Below, one piece after another: positions 1 through 8,334 of a DNA stretch of 64,000 nucleotides. Where the stretch lies: assembly GCF_000165835.1 (NCBI RefSeq), contig NC_014640.1:744001-808000 (forward strand), written 5' to 3'. The translations under genes were made by a program, and so were the position numbers. The number at the start of each line of letters is the position of its first letter. Position 1 is the stretch's first letter. This DNA is from Achromobacter xylosoxidans A8 (GTDB lineage Bacteria > Pseudomonadota > Gammaproteobacteria > Burkholderiales > Burkholderiaceae_B). The notes under the pieces are model-generated. The model made no database searches and was not told where the DNA came from. It saw only the letters and a program-made list of their open reading frames with translations.

Positions 1-9
1 CGCAGGGAC

Positions 10-795
10 TTAGTCTTCCATGCCCGGGACGATGGTCGAGAAGCCCGCGTCCACGTGGGTGATCTCGCCCGTCACGCCAGCGGCCAGGTCCGACAGCATG
101 AAGGCGGCGACGTTGCCCACGTCTTCGATGGTGACGTTGCGGCGCAGGGGAGCCTGGGCTTCCACGAACTTCAGGATGGCCGAGAAGTCCTTGATGCCGC
201 TGGCGGCCAGCGTCTTGATGGGGCCGGCGGAAATGCCGTTGGCGCGGATGCCGCGCGGACCCAGCGCCGTGGCCAGGTAGCGCACGCTGGCTTCCAGCGA
301 AGCCTTGGCCAGGCCCATGGTGTTGTAGTTCGGGACCACGCGCTCGGCGCCCAGGTAGGTCAGCGTCAGCACGGAGCCGTTGCGGCCTTCCATCAGTGGC
401 AGGGCCGCCTTGGCCATGGCGGCGAAGCTGTAGGCCGAGATGTCGTGGGCGATGCGGAAGCCTTCGCGCGACAGGCCGTCGAGGAAGTTGCCGGCGATGG
501 CTTCGCGCGGCGCGAAGCCGATGGAGTGCACCAGGCCGTCCAGGCCGTCCCAGTGCTGGCCGAGTTCGGCGAAGGCGCCTTCGATCTGGCTGTCTTCGGC
601 CACATCGCAGGGCAGCACGATCTTGCTGCCGAATTCGGCGGCGAATTCGCCCACGCGGTCTTTGAAACGGTCGCCCACGTAGGTGAACGCCAGTTCGGCG
701 CCTTGCTGGTGACAGGCGCGCGCGATGCCGTAGGCGATGGATCGGTTGGAAAGCACCCCGGTGACCAGGATGCGCTTGCCGGCGAGAAAGCCCAT
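10..795 (-). CDS. fabI: Enoyl-ACP reductase (NADH), FabI type
   Basis: This enzyme reduces trans-2-enoyl-ACP to acyl-ACP in the last step of each type II fatty acid elongation cycle in the cytoplasm, and is the family targeted by triclosan and isoniazid-like inhibitors. The protein has 261 residues, the usual FabI length. The divergent SDR nucleotide-binding start '[20 protein letters not shown]' and the FabI-type active site '[20 protein letters not shown]', with paired Tyr residues and Lys, are both present. The start is supported by an AAAGGA ribosome binding site (RBS) about 8 bases upstream. It stands alone, with a LysR gene behind it on the same strand. The identification is secure. Confidence 0.97.
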   Translation of the reverse strand: MGFLAGKRILVTGVLSNRSIAYGIARACHQQGAELAFTYVGDRFKDRVGEFAAEFGSKIVLPCDVAEDSQIEGAFAELGQHWDGLDGLVHSIGFAPREAIAGNFLDGLSREGFRIAHDISAYSFAAMAKAALPLMEGRNGSVLTLTYLGAERVVPNYNTMGLAKASLEASVRYLATALGPRGIRANGISAGPIKTLAASGIKDFSAILKFVEAQAPLRRNVTIEDVGNVAAFMLSDLAAGVTGEITHVDAGFSTIVPGMED

Positions 796-899
796 ATATC
801 TATCCTTTGATTTTTTCCCTCTGGAGACCGCCTATTTTAAGGAGTTTGCGCGGTTTCGCGATATGAAAAACCCGGGGCCGGATCTGCCCGGATTGCGCT

Positions 900-1796
900 T
901 CAGGACGGCTGCCCGGGCGGCGGGAACAGGCGCACGAAGCTGGCGAGCAGGGGATCGCGCTGGTCGGCGCGCCAGACCAGCTCCAGATCGAACGTCAGGT
1001 CTATGCCGCCGACCTCCTTGAAGACCACGCCAGCGGGGCCGTGCTGCATGAACGAGGCGGGAATGACGGCGCAGCCCAGCCCGGCCGACACCAGCCCCAG
1101 AATGGTGGGAAGATCGGTCGCCACGGCAGCCGGCCGGGTCATCGGAATGCCGGCGGCCCTGAGGATGCGCACCAGCGCGTCATAGTGCGAGGGCGACCCG
1201 GCGCGCGGGAACAGAATGAATTTCTGGCCGGCCAGATCCTTGAGCGTGCGGACGCTTCCCGCGCCGCGCGCCACCGCCGCGGGCATGGCCAGGATCATGC
1301 GGTCTTCATAGATTTTCAGCCCCTCTACTTCGCTGTCGAGCGGAGAGCGCCAAGCGACGATACCGGCGTCCAATTCATGGCGCTTGATCGCATCCAGCTG
1401 CCAGGCCGACAGGCCGGGTTCCACCATCACGTCGGTATCGGGCGAGGCGCGCGACAAGGCGGCGATCGCCCGTCCCAGGCCGGGCAGCCAGCTATAGCCG
1501 GGCATGACGCCGATCTTCAGCGAGCCGGCCTTGCCGTTGGCCGCCAGCGCGACCTGCGCCCGCAAGGCCTCGCTGCCCGCCAGCATCAGCTTCGCCTGGG
1601 CCAGCAGGGCCTCGCCGGCCCGCGTCAATGCCACGCCGCGCGGCAGCCGCACCAGCAGTTGCGCGCCCAGTTCCTCTTCCAGGGCCATCATCTGGCGGGA
1701 TAGCGCGGGCTGGGCGATATGCAAAGCCTTGGCCGCGCCGGCGACACTGCCGGCCGCGCATACGGCCGCGAAATAACGCAACTGCCTCAACTCCAT
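900..1796 (-). CDS. LysR-family regulator, divergent from the deacylase/dehydratase pair
   Basis: A LysR-type transcription factor of 298 residues. The N-terminal winged helix-turn-helix begins 'MELRQLRYFAAVCAAGS' and continues 'AAKALHIAQPALSRQM'; the rest is the periplasmic-binding-protein-like effector domain. An in-frame ATG six codons further upstream exists, but the ATG at 1796 has a GGGAGG RBS about 8 bases before it, so it is preferred. The gene is divergent from the operon starting at 1903 and probably controls it through the inverted repeat at 1833-1858. The effector is unknown; by context it would be the acylated amino acid or a breakdown product. Confidence 0.9.
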   Translation of the reverse strand: MELRQLRYFAAVCAAGSVAGAAKALHIAQPALSRQMMALEEELGAQLLVRLPRGVALTRAGEALLAQAKLMLAGSEALRAQVALAANGKAGSLKIGVMPGYSWLPGLGRAIAALSRASPDTDVMVEPGLSAWQLDAIKRHELDAGIVAWRSPLDSEVEGLKIYEDRMILAMPAAVARGAGSVRTLKDLAGQKFILFPRAGSPSHYDALVRILRAAGIPMTRPAAVATDLPTILGLVSAGLGCAVIPASFMQHGPAGVVFKEVGGIDLTFDLELVWRADQRDPLLASFVRLFPPPGQPS

Positions 1797-1832
1797 GCCA
1801 TGCCTCCCAGGCATACGTAATGCTCAACAAAA

Positions 1833-1858
1833 GTATTTGTTTCGACGGCTACAAATAC
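1833..1858. promoter_or_regulatory. Inverted repeat, probable LysR operator
   Basis: Perfect 7-bp arms GTATTTG (1833-1839) and CAAATAC (1852-1858) are separated by 12 bases in the 106-bp divergent intergenic region. This has the size and placement of a LysR-type binding site serving both directions. The assignment is inferred from position and symmetry. Confidence 0.55.
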
Positions 1859-1902
1859 CTATATTTTCCGGTTGAATCCCATAACGTATACCCAAAAGGT
1901 CT

Positions 1903-2976
1903 ATGAAAAAAGCCACCTTCCGCGATTCGCCGTCGTTGCGTGACCGGCGGGTCGCGCACCTGCCCGCGCGCAACCCGCAGTGCGCGACGGCCTTCACCGA
2001 CATCGATCTCGACGCGCCGGGCCGGCAGGCGGGCTTTCTGCATATTCCGCAATCGCCTCACGACGACGCCTGGGGCACGGTGCGCATTCCCATGGCGGTA
2101 CTGGCGAATGGCGACGGGCCCACGGTCATCCTGGAAGGCGGCAACCATGGCGACGAATACGAAGGGCAGATCGTGCTGGGCGAACTGATCCGCGACCTGC
2201 CGCTGGACCGTATCCGGGGCAGGTTGATCGTCATGCCCTCGCTCAATGCGCCGGCGGCCGAAGCCGGACTGCGCACGTCGCCGCTGGACGGCAAGAACCT
2301 GAACCGCACGTTTCCCGGCGACCATGCCGGCAGCATCACGGAGCAGATCGCCGCCTACGTCAGCGACCAGCTGTTCTCGCGCGGCGACGCGTTCCTGAGC
2401 CTGCACTCCGGCGGCTCGTCGCTGGACATCATTCCCAGCGCCCTGGTGCAGCCGTCGAAGGATGCGGAGCAGACCCAGCGCAATATCGACGCCGTGATGG
2501 CCTTTGGCGCGCCGTTCAACGTGCTGCTGGACACGCTGGGCGACACGCGCACCAGCGTCGCCACGGCGGTGGCCGCGGGACTCACCTGCGTCAGCACCGA
2601 GATGGCGGGGCGCGGCACCGTGACGGACAGCGCGCTCGCGCTATGCCGCGCCGGCGCCTTGCGCGTGCTGGCGCACTGGGGCGTGCTGGACCAGGCCTGT
2701 GCCCAGCCGCTGGCGGCGCAGCTCGCGCCCCTGTACAAGGTCAGTGGCGCGACGTCCTACGTCATCGCTTCGGAGCGGGGCGTGTTCGAGGCTTACCATC
2801 GGCATGGCGAGGCCGTCGAAGCCGGCCAGCCGGCGGGCCGCATCCACCAGACCTTCGATCCGCGGCGCGCGCCGGTCGAACTGCTTTACGGGACCAGCGG
2901 CGTCGTCTTCGCCAAGCGGCATCCTGGCATCGTCTTGCCCGGCAACGTCTGCTGCGTGGTGGCCAGCGCGGCGTGA
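1903..2976 (+). CDS. Zinc-dependent deacylase, succinylglutamate desuccinylase/aspartoacylase family (DoeB/EutE-like)
   Basis: A 357-residue M14-like zinc amidohydrolase predicted to remove an acyl group from an N-acylated amino acid in the cytoplasm. The metal ligands are visible as H82 and E85 in 'GGNHGDEYEG' and H168 in 'LSLHSGG'; E233 in 'STEMAGRG' is the likely catalytic glutamate, and 'LNRTFPG' is the usual substrate-binding stretch. Overall it resembles DoeB/EutE, the N-acetyl-diaminobutyrate deacetylase of ectoine degradation, but no ectoine hydrolase or aminotransferase genes lie nearby, so the substrate is open. It is followed after 36 bp by a PLP-dependent dehydratase gene with which it should form an operon. 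Confidence 0.85.
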   Translation: MKKATFRDSPSLRDRRVAHLPARNPQCATAFTDIDLDAPGRQAGFLHIPQSPHDDAWGTVRIPMAVLANGDGPTVILEGGNHGDEYEGQIVLGELIRDLPLDRIRGRLIVMPSLNAPAAEAGLRTSPLDGKNLNRTFPGDHAGSITEQIAAYVSDQLFSRGDAFLSLHSGGSSLDIIPSALVQPSKDAEQTQRNIDAVMAFGAPFNVLLDTLGDTRTSVATAVAAGLTCVSTEMAGRGTVTDSALALCRAGALRVLAHWGVLDQACAQPLAAQLAPLYKVSGATSYVIASERGVFEAYHRHGEAVEAGQPAGRIHQTFDPRRAPVELLYGTSGVVFAKRHPGIVLPGNVCCVVASAA

Positions 2977-3012
2977 GGCCGCAGCCCGATTCACTTTTTC
3001 AGAAATCAGAAC

Positions 3013-3945
3013 ATGGCAATCCATATCGAAACCCCGGCGCTCGCATCCCGCGCTTTCTCCCTGCGCAGCGGCAAGGACGTGCGCCTGAAGATGGAGGCGC
3101 TGCAGCCCAGCGGCTCGTTCAAGGCGCGCGGCATAGGCCATGCCTGCCAGATCTACAAATCCCGCGGCGCCCGGCGCTTCATTTCTTCGTCCGGCGGCAA
3201 TGCCGGCTATGCGGTGGCCTACGCCGGCCGCATGCTCGCCACGCCGGTGACCGTGGTGGTGCCTGCTACGACCTCGGAACGCGCCAAGAGCCTGATCCGC
3301 TCCGAGGGCGCCGAAGTCATCGTGCATGGCGCCTCCTGGATGGAGGCCAACGCCCACGCACTCGAACTCATGACGCCGGCCGACGCGTTCCTGCATCCCT
3401 TCGATGATCCCTTGCTATGGGAGGGGCACGCGACCATGATCGACGAGCTGGCCCGGCAGGGCGGGCGGCCGGACGTGGTCATCTGCTCGGTGGGTGGCGG
3501 CGGGCTGCTGTGCGGCGTGGTCGAAGGCCTGCGGCGCAACGGCTGGGCCGAGGTGCCGGTGATCGCGGCCGAGACCACCGGCGCGGATTCCTACGCCCAG
3601 GCCCTGAGCGCGGGGGCGCCGGTGCTGTTGCCCGAGATCAGGTCGATTGCGACTTCATTGGGCGCGCGTCAGGTCTGCGACCGCGCGCTGGATCTGGAGA
3701 AAGAGCACCCCATCGAGAGCGTCGTCGTATCGGACGCCGCCGCGGTGGCGGCCTGCGAAGACGTGCTGCTGGAGCACCGCATCCTGGTCGAGCCCGCCTG
3801 CGGCGCATCGGTGGCGGCGCTGGACAGCGGTTCGGAGTTCCTGAAGAACGCCCGCTCGGTAGCGGTCATATTGTGCGGCGGCGTGGGGGTCACGGCGGAC
3901 CAGCTGGCGCAATGGAGCGCGCAATTCGCGGCGCAGCCCCGCTAG
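3013..3945 (+). CDS. PLP-dependent serine/threonine dehydratase-like enzyme (EutB/SDS-like)
   Basis: A 310-residue fold-type II PLP enzyme. The Schiff-base lysine is K37 in 'QPSGSFKARG', the substrate loop is 'SSGGNAGYA', and the phosphate-binding glycine loop is 'CSVGGGGLLCG'. The C-terminal 'EPACGASVAAL' resembles eukaryotic-type serine dehydratase. It lacks a C-terminal ACT regulatory domain, so it is the short catabolic form. Such enzymes eliminate water and ammonia from hydroxy-amino acids to give a 2-oxo acid. EutB of hydroxyectoine degradation belongs here and is also paired with a DoeB-like deacylase, which makes 'deacylate, then deaminate a hydroxyamino acid' the best inference for this operon. 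Confidence 0.85.
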   Translation: MAIHIETPALASRAFSLRSGKDVRLKMEALQPSGSFKARGIGHACQIYKSRGARRFISSSGGNAGYAVAYAGRMLATPVTVVVPATTSERAKSLIRSEGAEVIVHGASWMEANAHALELMTPADAFLHPFDDPLLWEGHATMIDELARQGGRPDVVICSVGGGGLLCGVVEGLRRNGWAEVPVIAAETTGADSYAQALSAGAPVLLPEIRSIATSLGARQVCDRALDLEKEHPIESVVVSDAAAVAACEDVLLEHRILVEPACGASVAALDSGSEFLKNARSVAVILCGGVGVTADQLAQWSAQFAAQPR

Positions 3946-3983
3946 CGGCCCGGGCCAGAGGTGACTCGTCGTGCGGCTCGGCC

Positions 3984-4616
3984 TTACTTGGGCAGAAGGC
4001 TCACGGGTTGCCGAAGAATGACCTTGCGTTTCGTGGGGGCGGTGCGAGTCCAATCATCAAGATAGATCTCGTGATACGGCCCTGACGGCGCCAAACCTTC
4101 TTGCGGCAGATGTTCTCCGTAGAGCTTTTCAAGCATGGCGGGCAGATCGTTGGTTGGGCCCACATGAAGAATCTGTACGCACTTTCCTTCGACCAGCGCC
4201 TCCCAGCGCGGCGTTGGCGCACCGTTCAGTTCGTGGCGCATTTGCGCGGCGGATTCCTCAAGGCACGCCGCATTCGCCCACACAGGCAAGGTTATCTGCG
4301 CGCGCCAACGCCAATTCTCGCGATGGCCTGCTGCGAAGTCGCGCATATCGTCTGCCCAATAGAGCAATTCCACCGGAGGCTCGACAAAGGCCTTTCCCAG
4401 GCGCTCACGAGCTTTGCGCCGTATGGGATAGATGGCGGTGTAAAGGCCCTTGATCGCTGCCGTGACGGACGACGGTTCGGGAGATCCTGCACCATCCCAG
4501 ACTGCGAATGGCAGCTTGGGCACATCGATCATGCTGAATGCCCCCGTCGGGGGGGCGTAGAGCGCCCTGAGCATCGCTCTGTCGCGGATCAAATCGATCA
4601 TTCCTTCGTCGGCCAT
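3984..4616 (-). CDS. GyrI-like small-molecule-binding domain protein
   Basis: A 210-residue cytoplasmic protein with the GyrI-like (SHV2/AraC effector-binding) fold. A conserved start 'VPKLPFAVWDGAGSPE' is followed by 'YPIRRKARERLG' and, near the end, 'PYHEIYLDDWTRTAP', a pattern typical of stand-alone GyrI-like proteins. The ATG at 4616 is preferred over one 13 codons upstream because GAGGAG lies just before it. It overlaps the end of the upstream padR gene by 19 bp, so the two are co-translated. GyrI-like proteins bind or hydrolyse small hydrophobic or cationic molecules; pairing with PadR suggests a drug-sensing or sequestration role, unproven. Confidence 0.85.
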   Translation of the reverse strand: MADEGMIDLIRDRAMLRALYAPPTGAFSMIDVPKLPFAVWDGAGSPEPSSVTAAIKGLYTAIYPIRRKARERLGKAFVEPPVELLYWADDMRDFAAGHRENWRWRAQITLPVWANAACLEESAAQMRHELNGAPTPRWEALVEGKCVQILHVGPTNDLPAMLEKLYGEHLPQEGLAPSGPYHEIYLDDWTRTAPTKRKVILRQPVSLLPK

Positions 4617-5140
4617 GGCTTGCTCCTCATGTAATCCAGGGTGGTGGTGATCCACCCGCGCTCTGCAGCCAGTTGGCTCGCGGAAAAGTCAAAAAGGACT
4701 TCAATGTGATCAGGCATCGGCTGCCGCTGCCGGCGCATGAGTTCGAGCCGTTCTGCTTCTGCCATGACCGAAGACAGGCGGTTCTCCAACGCAGCCAGCG
4801 CTGACTCGCGCGACAGCGCTGGCCAATGAATCATTCCCAGCAAAAGGGATGAATGCGTGGGGCGATAGGCTCCAAGGGCAGAGATCGTTTGTTCCAGCAG
4901 CGCCTGATGGCCCGCGGCAGTCGCCGAAAACGTCTTGCGCGCCTTGGTTCCAGCGGGGGCTTCCGCCAAAACCAGTCCCGCTTTCTCCAACTTTCCAAGC
5001 ACGAAATAGATCGAGGAAAAACCGATCTGGGTCCATTCACGCATGCCCCGGGTTTCGATGACTTGTTCAAGTTCATAGCCGTGCCGCGGCATCTCTGCGA
5101 CGAGGCCTAGTAGCAAGAGCTCGGAGTCGGTCAGGTTCAT
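4598..5140 (-). CDS. PadR-family transcriptional repressor
   Basis: A 180-residue PadR regulator. The N-terminal winged helix 'SELLLLGLVAEMPRHGYEL' with 'SSIYFVLGKLEKAGLV' is diagnostic, followed by the helical C-terminal dimerisation domain (Vir_act_alpha_C type) from about residue 95. PadR proteins respond to phenolics or drugs and repress their own operon. A perfect 24-bp palindrome ends two bases upstream of the start codon and there is no purine-rich RBS in between, so the gene is probably autorepressed and perhaps translated from a leaderless message. It overlaps the downstream GyrI-like gene. Confidence 0.9.
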   Translation of the reverse strand: MNLTDSELLLLGLVAEMPRHGYELEQVIETRGMREWTQIGFSSIYFVLGKLEKAGLVLAEAPAGTKARKTFSATAAGHQALLEQTISALGAYRPTHSSLLLGMIHWPALSRESALAALENRLSSVMAEAERLELMRRQRQPMPDHIEVLFDFSASQLAAERGWITTTLDYMRSKPWPTKE

Positions 5141-5142
5141 TG

Positions 5143-5166
5143 TTTTATTCTAGTACTAGAATAAAA
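5143..5166. promoter_or_regulatory. Perfect 24-bp palindrome, probable PadR operator
   Basis: Each half reads TTTTATTCTAGT (5143-5154) and its exact reverse complement follows (5155-5166). It lies two bases upstream of the padR start codon and contrasts sharply with the surrounding GC-rich DNA. Size, symmetry and position fit a PadR dimer site overlapping its own promoter. Confidence 0.75.
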
Positions 5167-5183
5167 AGCCAGGCAAGCTGAAA

Positions 5184-5215
5184 TAAAAAAAGGCGCGTCC
5201 CGCAAGGACGCGCCT
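5184..5215 (-). terminator. Intrinsic terminator of gloB-mltD
   Basis: A 10-bp perfect stem (5191-5200 with 5206-5215) with a 5-base loop is followed on the minus strand by a run of seven T. It lies 20 bp after the mltD stop codon. Confidence 0.9.
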
Positions 5216-5234
5216 CTTGTTGTTCCGGCGGCGT

Positions 5235-6653
5235 TCAGCCGCGGGCGTTGGTGCCCGGCACGCGTAGCTGCGAGCCCACCTTCAGGGCGCTGCCCTTGAT
5301 GTTGTTGAGCGCGCGCAGCGCGTCGACCGAGGTGCCGTACTGCTTGGCCAGCGAGAACAGCGTGTCGCCCTGGCGCACCTTGTGGGTGCGGACATTGGGA
5401 CGGGCGCTGGCGACGCGGGCGGCCGGCGCTTGCGCGGCGCGGCCGCGCGGGGCGGCGGCCTTGTTGTCCGACGGCGCCGAGTCCAGCGCGCCCACCGGGG
5501 CCGCCAGCGAGGCCAGTTGCACGCCGCCCGTGCCGGGTTCGCCCGGCACCAGCAACGATTGGCCGGAGGCCGATTTCTGGCGCGAGCCGATGTCGTTGGT
5601 CTGGCGCAGCGTGGCTTCGCTCACGCCGAAACGTTTGGCGATCGAGGCGTAGGATTCACCACGGCGCGAGTGGTAGATCTTCCAGGCGCTGAGGTCGCCC
5701 TTGTAGTTGGTCAGGTTGGCGTTGAAGATCTCGACGCGGTCGGCCGGCAGCAGCAGGGTCGGGCCGTGGTCGCCGCGGATCACCGGGCGGTTGAACGAGG
5801 GATTCAGCGCCTTGAATTCGTCCAGCGGCATTTCGGCCAGCTTGGCGGCGATTTCCAGGTCGATGTCGCTGTTCTTCTGGACCGTCACGAAGTAGGGCGT
5901 GTTGCCGACCGGGGGCAGGGCCACCGCATAACGCTGCGGATCGGCGATGATGTTCTTGATGGCCTGCAGCTTGGGTACGTAGTTGCGGGTTTCGTCGGGC
6001 ATGTTCAGGGACAGGTAGTCCGTGCCCTGGCCGGCCGCTTCGTTCTTGGCCATGGCGCGCTGCACCGAGCCTTCGCCCCAGTTGTACGAGGCCAGCGCCA
6101 GGTACCAGTCGCCCTGCATTTCAAACAGCTTTTCCAGGTAGTCCAGCGCCGCGTTGGTCGAGGCGATGGGATCGCGGCGCTCGTCGCGCCACCAGTCCTG
6201 CTTCAGGTTGAAATGCTGGCCCGTGGCCGGCACGAACTGCCACAGGCCCGAGGCCTGGGCGCGCGACAGCGCGGTCGGGTTGTAGGCGCTTTCGACGAAG
6301 GGCAGCAGCGCCAGCTCGGTCGGCAGGCCGCGGCGGTTGATCTCGTCGACGATGAAATACAGGTACTTGCCGGCGCGTTCCGCCATGCGCTGCACCGACT
6401 CGGGGTGGGACGCGTAATAGTCGGTCCACTGCTGCGAGAGGTCGGTGTTCAGGTTGGGGATGGCGAAACCGCGGCGGATGCGGTCCCAGGCGTCGGCGGG
6501 CGGGTTGGTCAGATCCACCGTCCGGGACGTGTCGCGGGCGATGTATCGCCCTTGGGAATTGGTGGTGAGGTTCTTGCTATCGGGGGCTTTGGTTCCTGCG
6601 CAACCGGCGAGGACTGCCAGCATGAGCGGCAGAAGGAGTCGGGATAGATTCAT
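5235..6653 (-). CDS. mltD: Membrane-bound lytic murein transglycosylase D
   Basis: A 472-residue lipoprotein that cleaves peptidoglycan glycan strands to 1,6-anhydromuramoyl products. The signal peptide ends in lipobox 'LAGC' with C18 as lipidation site. The SLT domain carries the catalytic Glu in 'FVESAYNPTALSRAQASGLW'. Two LysM peptidoglycan-binding repeats follow: one in 'RRGESYASIAKRFGVS' and a C-terminal one in 'VRQGDTLFSLAKQYGTS'. The ATG at 6653 gives a proper signal peptide; the longer frame begins inside gloB. It follows gloB by 7 bp, forming a gloB-mltD unit ended by the terminator at 5184-5215. Confidence 0.95.
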   Translation of the reverse strand: MNLSRLLLPLMLAVLAGCAGTKAPDSKNLTTNSQGRYIARDTSRTVDLTNPPADAWDRIRRGFAIPNLNTDLSQQWTDYYASHPESVQRMAERAGKYLYFIVDEINRRGLPTELALLPFVESAYNPTALSRAQASGLWQFVPATGQHFNLKQDWWRDERRDPIASTNAALDYLEKLFEMQGDWYLALASYNWGEGSVQRAMAKNEAAGQGTDYLSLNMPDETRNYVPKLQAIKNIIADPQRYAVALPPVGNTPYFVTVQKNSDIDLEIAAKLAEMPLDEFKALNPSFNRPVIRGDHGPTLLLPADRVEIFNANLTNYKGDLSAWKIYHSRRGESYASIAKRFGVSEATLRQTNDIGSRQKSASGQSLLVPGEPGTGGVQLASLAAPVGALDSAPSDNKAAAPRGRAAQAPAARVASARPNVRTHKVRQGDTLFSLAKQYGTSVDALRALNNIKGSALKVGSQLRVPGTNARG

Positions 6654-6660
6654 CAGGCTG

Positions 6661-7482
6661 TCACTTGAAATCGTTCTTCCATTTACGAAGGGAGGCAAAA
6701 ACCTCTACCGGCGTAGCGTGGCTGTGGCCGGCCCAGCGCTCTGCGGCGTGGACGACCTCAACTTCTTGCGTGCGCAAAAACGGATTGGCCGCGCGTTCCT
6801 GTCCAATCGTGGACGGAAGCGTGGGAAGACCTTCTGCTCGTAATTGCTGGGCCTGCTGGTGCCACTGTTGCAGGCTGCGGTTGGCCGGATCGACTGCCAA
6901 GGCCCAGCGCAAGTTCGCTAGAGTGTACTCGTGTGCGCAAAAAACCTGTGTATCTGGCGGTAAAACAGCAAATTTCCCTAAAGAATCATGCATTTGCGCC
7001 GGAGTGCCTTCGAAAAGACGGCCGCAGCCCCCCGCAAACAGGGTGTCGCCACAGAACAGAACCGGCTGCTGGCCGGCTGCCCGGCCGTAGTACGCGATGT
7101 GGCCGGCAGTGTGCCCGGGCACGTCCAGCACGGTCAGATCCAGGTCCAGTTCCGGGATCGCCACGCGGTCGCCTTCCGCCAGGCGCACGTCGCAGCGCGG
7201 CAGCTGTTCATGCGCGGGCCCGTATACGGTGATGCCCTCGATGCGGGACAATTCCGGAACACCGCCCACGTGGTCGCCGTGATGGTGCGTGAGTAGAATG
7301 GCGCGCAGTCTCAAGCCCGTCCGGTCCAGCCATTGCAGCACCGGGCCGGCATCGCCGGGATCCACCACGGCGGCTTCGCCGCCGTGGACGATGGCCCAGA
7401 TGTAGTTGTCGTTGAAGGCGGGTAGAGGCAAGACCGCGGCGTTGCGATCGCGGCCGCCTGTGGGGGCGGTCATGGCTTGCAT
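6661..7482 (-). CDS. gloB: Hydroxyacylglutathione hydrolase (glyoxalase II)
   Basis: Hydrolyses S-lactoylglutathione to D-lactate and glutathione, completing methylglyoxal detoxification. The 273-residue protein has the metallo-beta-lactamase metal motif 'THHHGDHVGG' and further ligands in 'VPGHTAGHIAYY' and 'FCGDTLFAGGCGR'. The C-terminal glyoxalase II domain holds the glutathione-contacting 'FCAHEYTLANLRWA'. The start may be at 7482 or at an internal ATG at 7473; neither has a strong RBS. It is divergent from the methyltransferase gene with only 20 bp between start codons, the same neighbour relationship as gloB-yafS in E. coli, and co-directional with mltD. Confidence 0.95.
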   Translation of the reverse strand: MQAMTAPTGGRDRNAAVLPLPAFNDNYIWAIVHGGEAAVVDPGDAGPVLQWLDRTGLRLRAILLTHHHGDHVGGVPELSRIEGITVYGPAHEQLPRCDVRLAEGDRVAIPELDLDLTVLDVPGHTAGHIAYYGRAAGQQPVLFCGDTLFAGGCGRLFEGTPAQMHDSLGKFAVLPPDTQVFCAHEYTLANLRWALAVDPANRSLQQWHQQAQQLRAEGLPTLPSTIGQERAANPFLRTQEVEVVHAAERWAGHSHATPVEVFASLRKWKNDFK

Positions 7483-7502
7483 GGGATTCGAAGGAATAAA
7501 AC

Positions 7503-8276
7503 GTGGCAGAAGATACTCCGCCGATTGTAGAACTGGCCGAATGGTTCCAGACGCCGCCGGGACAGTATGCCCTGGCCTGGGAGCGGGCGCAGTTCGACGC
7601 GGCTGTCGCGGACGTGTTCGGATATTACGCCTGGCAGGTCGGCCTGGCGGACATGAATCTGCTGCGCGCCAACCGCATGCCCTTCAAAGGTTACGTGGGT
7701 ACCGAGATTCCGTCCGCGGAAAGCGCGGCCAGCTGGCAGTCGCGGGTGGTGCTGGCCGAGCCCGAGGCCCTGCCGTTCGAATCCCAGAGTGTGGACCTGC
7801 TGATCCTGCCGCACGCCTTCGAATGCGCCGAAGAACCCCACAACGTGCTGCGCGAGGTCGAACGCGTGCTGGTGCCGGAAGGGCGGGTCGTGATCTCGGG
7901 CTTCAATCCCTGGAGCATGTGGGGCGCGCGCACGCGCATGCCCGGCATGGAGCCCTGGCTGCCTCAGCCGCCGTCGTCCCAGGTGTCCTTGCCGCGGTTG
8001 AAGGACTGGTTCAAGCTGCTGTCGCTGGAGGTCGACGCCAGCCACTTCGGCTGCTACGCGCCGGCCTGCCGCAGCGAAAAATGGCTGCAGCGCTGGTCCT
8101 TCCTGGAGTCGGCGGGCGCCCGCTGGTGGAGCCTGGGCGGCGCGGTCTACGTGGTGTCGGCGGTCAAGCGGGTGGCCGGCATGCGTATCATTGGCCCAGC
8201 CTGGAAGAAGGCCAAGCCCAAGCGTGCCCGCGCTGCGTCGGTGGTGGTCAACCGCCAGGCGGACGACGGCTCCTGA
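7503..8276 (+). CDS. Class I SAM-dependent methyltransferase, YafS-like
   Basis: A 257-residue predicted methyltransferase starting at GTG with AAGGA seven bases upstream. The N-terminal 'LAEWFQTPPGQYALAWE' and the motif 'PFESQSVDLLILPHAFE' followed by 'LREVERVLVPEGRVVISGFNPWS' are typical of the YafS/UbiE-like Methyltransf_11 domain. The classical glycine-rich SAM loop is weak. Substrate is unknown. Its position between gloB and rnhA matches yafS of enterobacteria, so this is an old syntenic block. The C-terminus is Lys/Arg/Ala-rich. A terminator at 8284-8311 separates it from rnhA. Confidence 0.8.
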   Translation: MAEDTPPIVELAEWFQTPPGQYALAWERAQFDAAVADVFGYYAWQVGLADMNLLRANRMPFKGYVGTEIPSAESAASWQSRVVLAEPEALPFESQSVDLLILPHAFECAEEPHNVLREVERVLVPEGRVVISGFNPWSMWGARTRMPGMEPWLPQPPSSQVSLPRLKDWFKLLSLEVDASHFGCYAPACRSEKWLQRWSFLESAGARWWSLGGAVYVVSAVKRVAGMRIIGPAWKKAKPKRARAASVVVNRQADDGS

Positions 8277-8283
8277 AGGACAT

Positions 8284-8311
8284 GGCTCCGCGCCGCGGAG
8301 CCGATTTTTTT
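8284..8311 (+). terminator. Intrinsic terminator after the methyltransferase gene
   Basis: GGCTCCGCG and its complement form a tight GC hairpin (8284-8302) followed by GATTTTTTT. It lies 8 bp past the stop codon, so rnhA is partly transcriptionally separate. Confidence 0.8.
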
Positions 8312-8334
8312 AGCAAGGAATACCAGGCAGCACC

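Noticed and set aside
1980..3407. Long plus-strand frame overlapping the deacylase and dehydratase genes
   Set aside because: It is out of frame with two well-conserved enzymes and its product is low-complexity Arg/Gly/Ala sequence.
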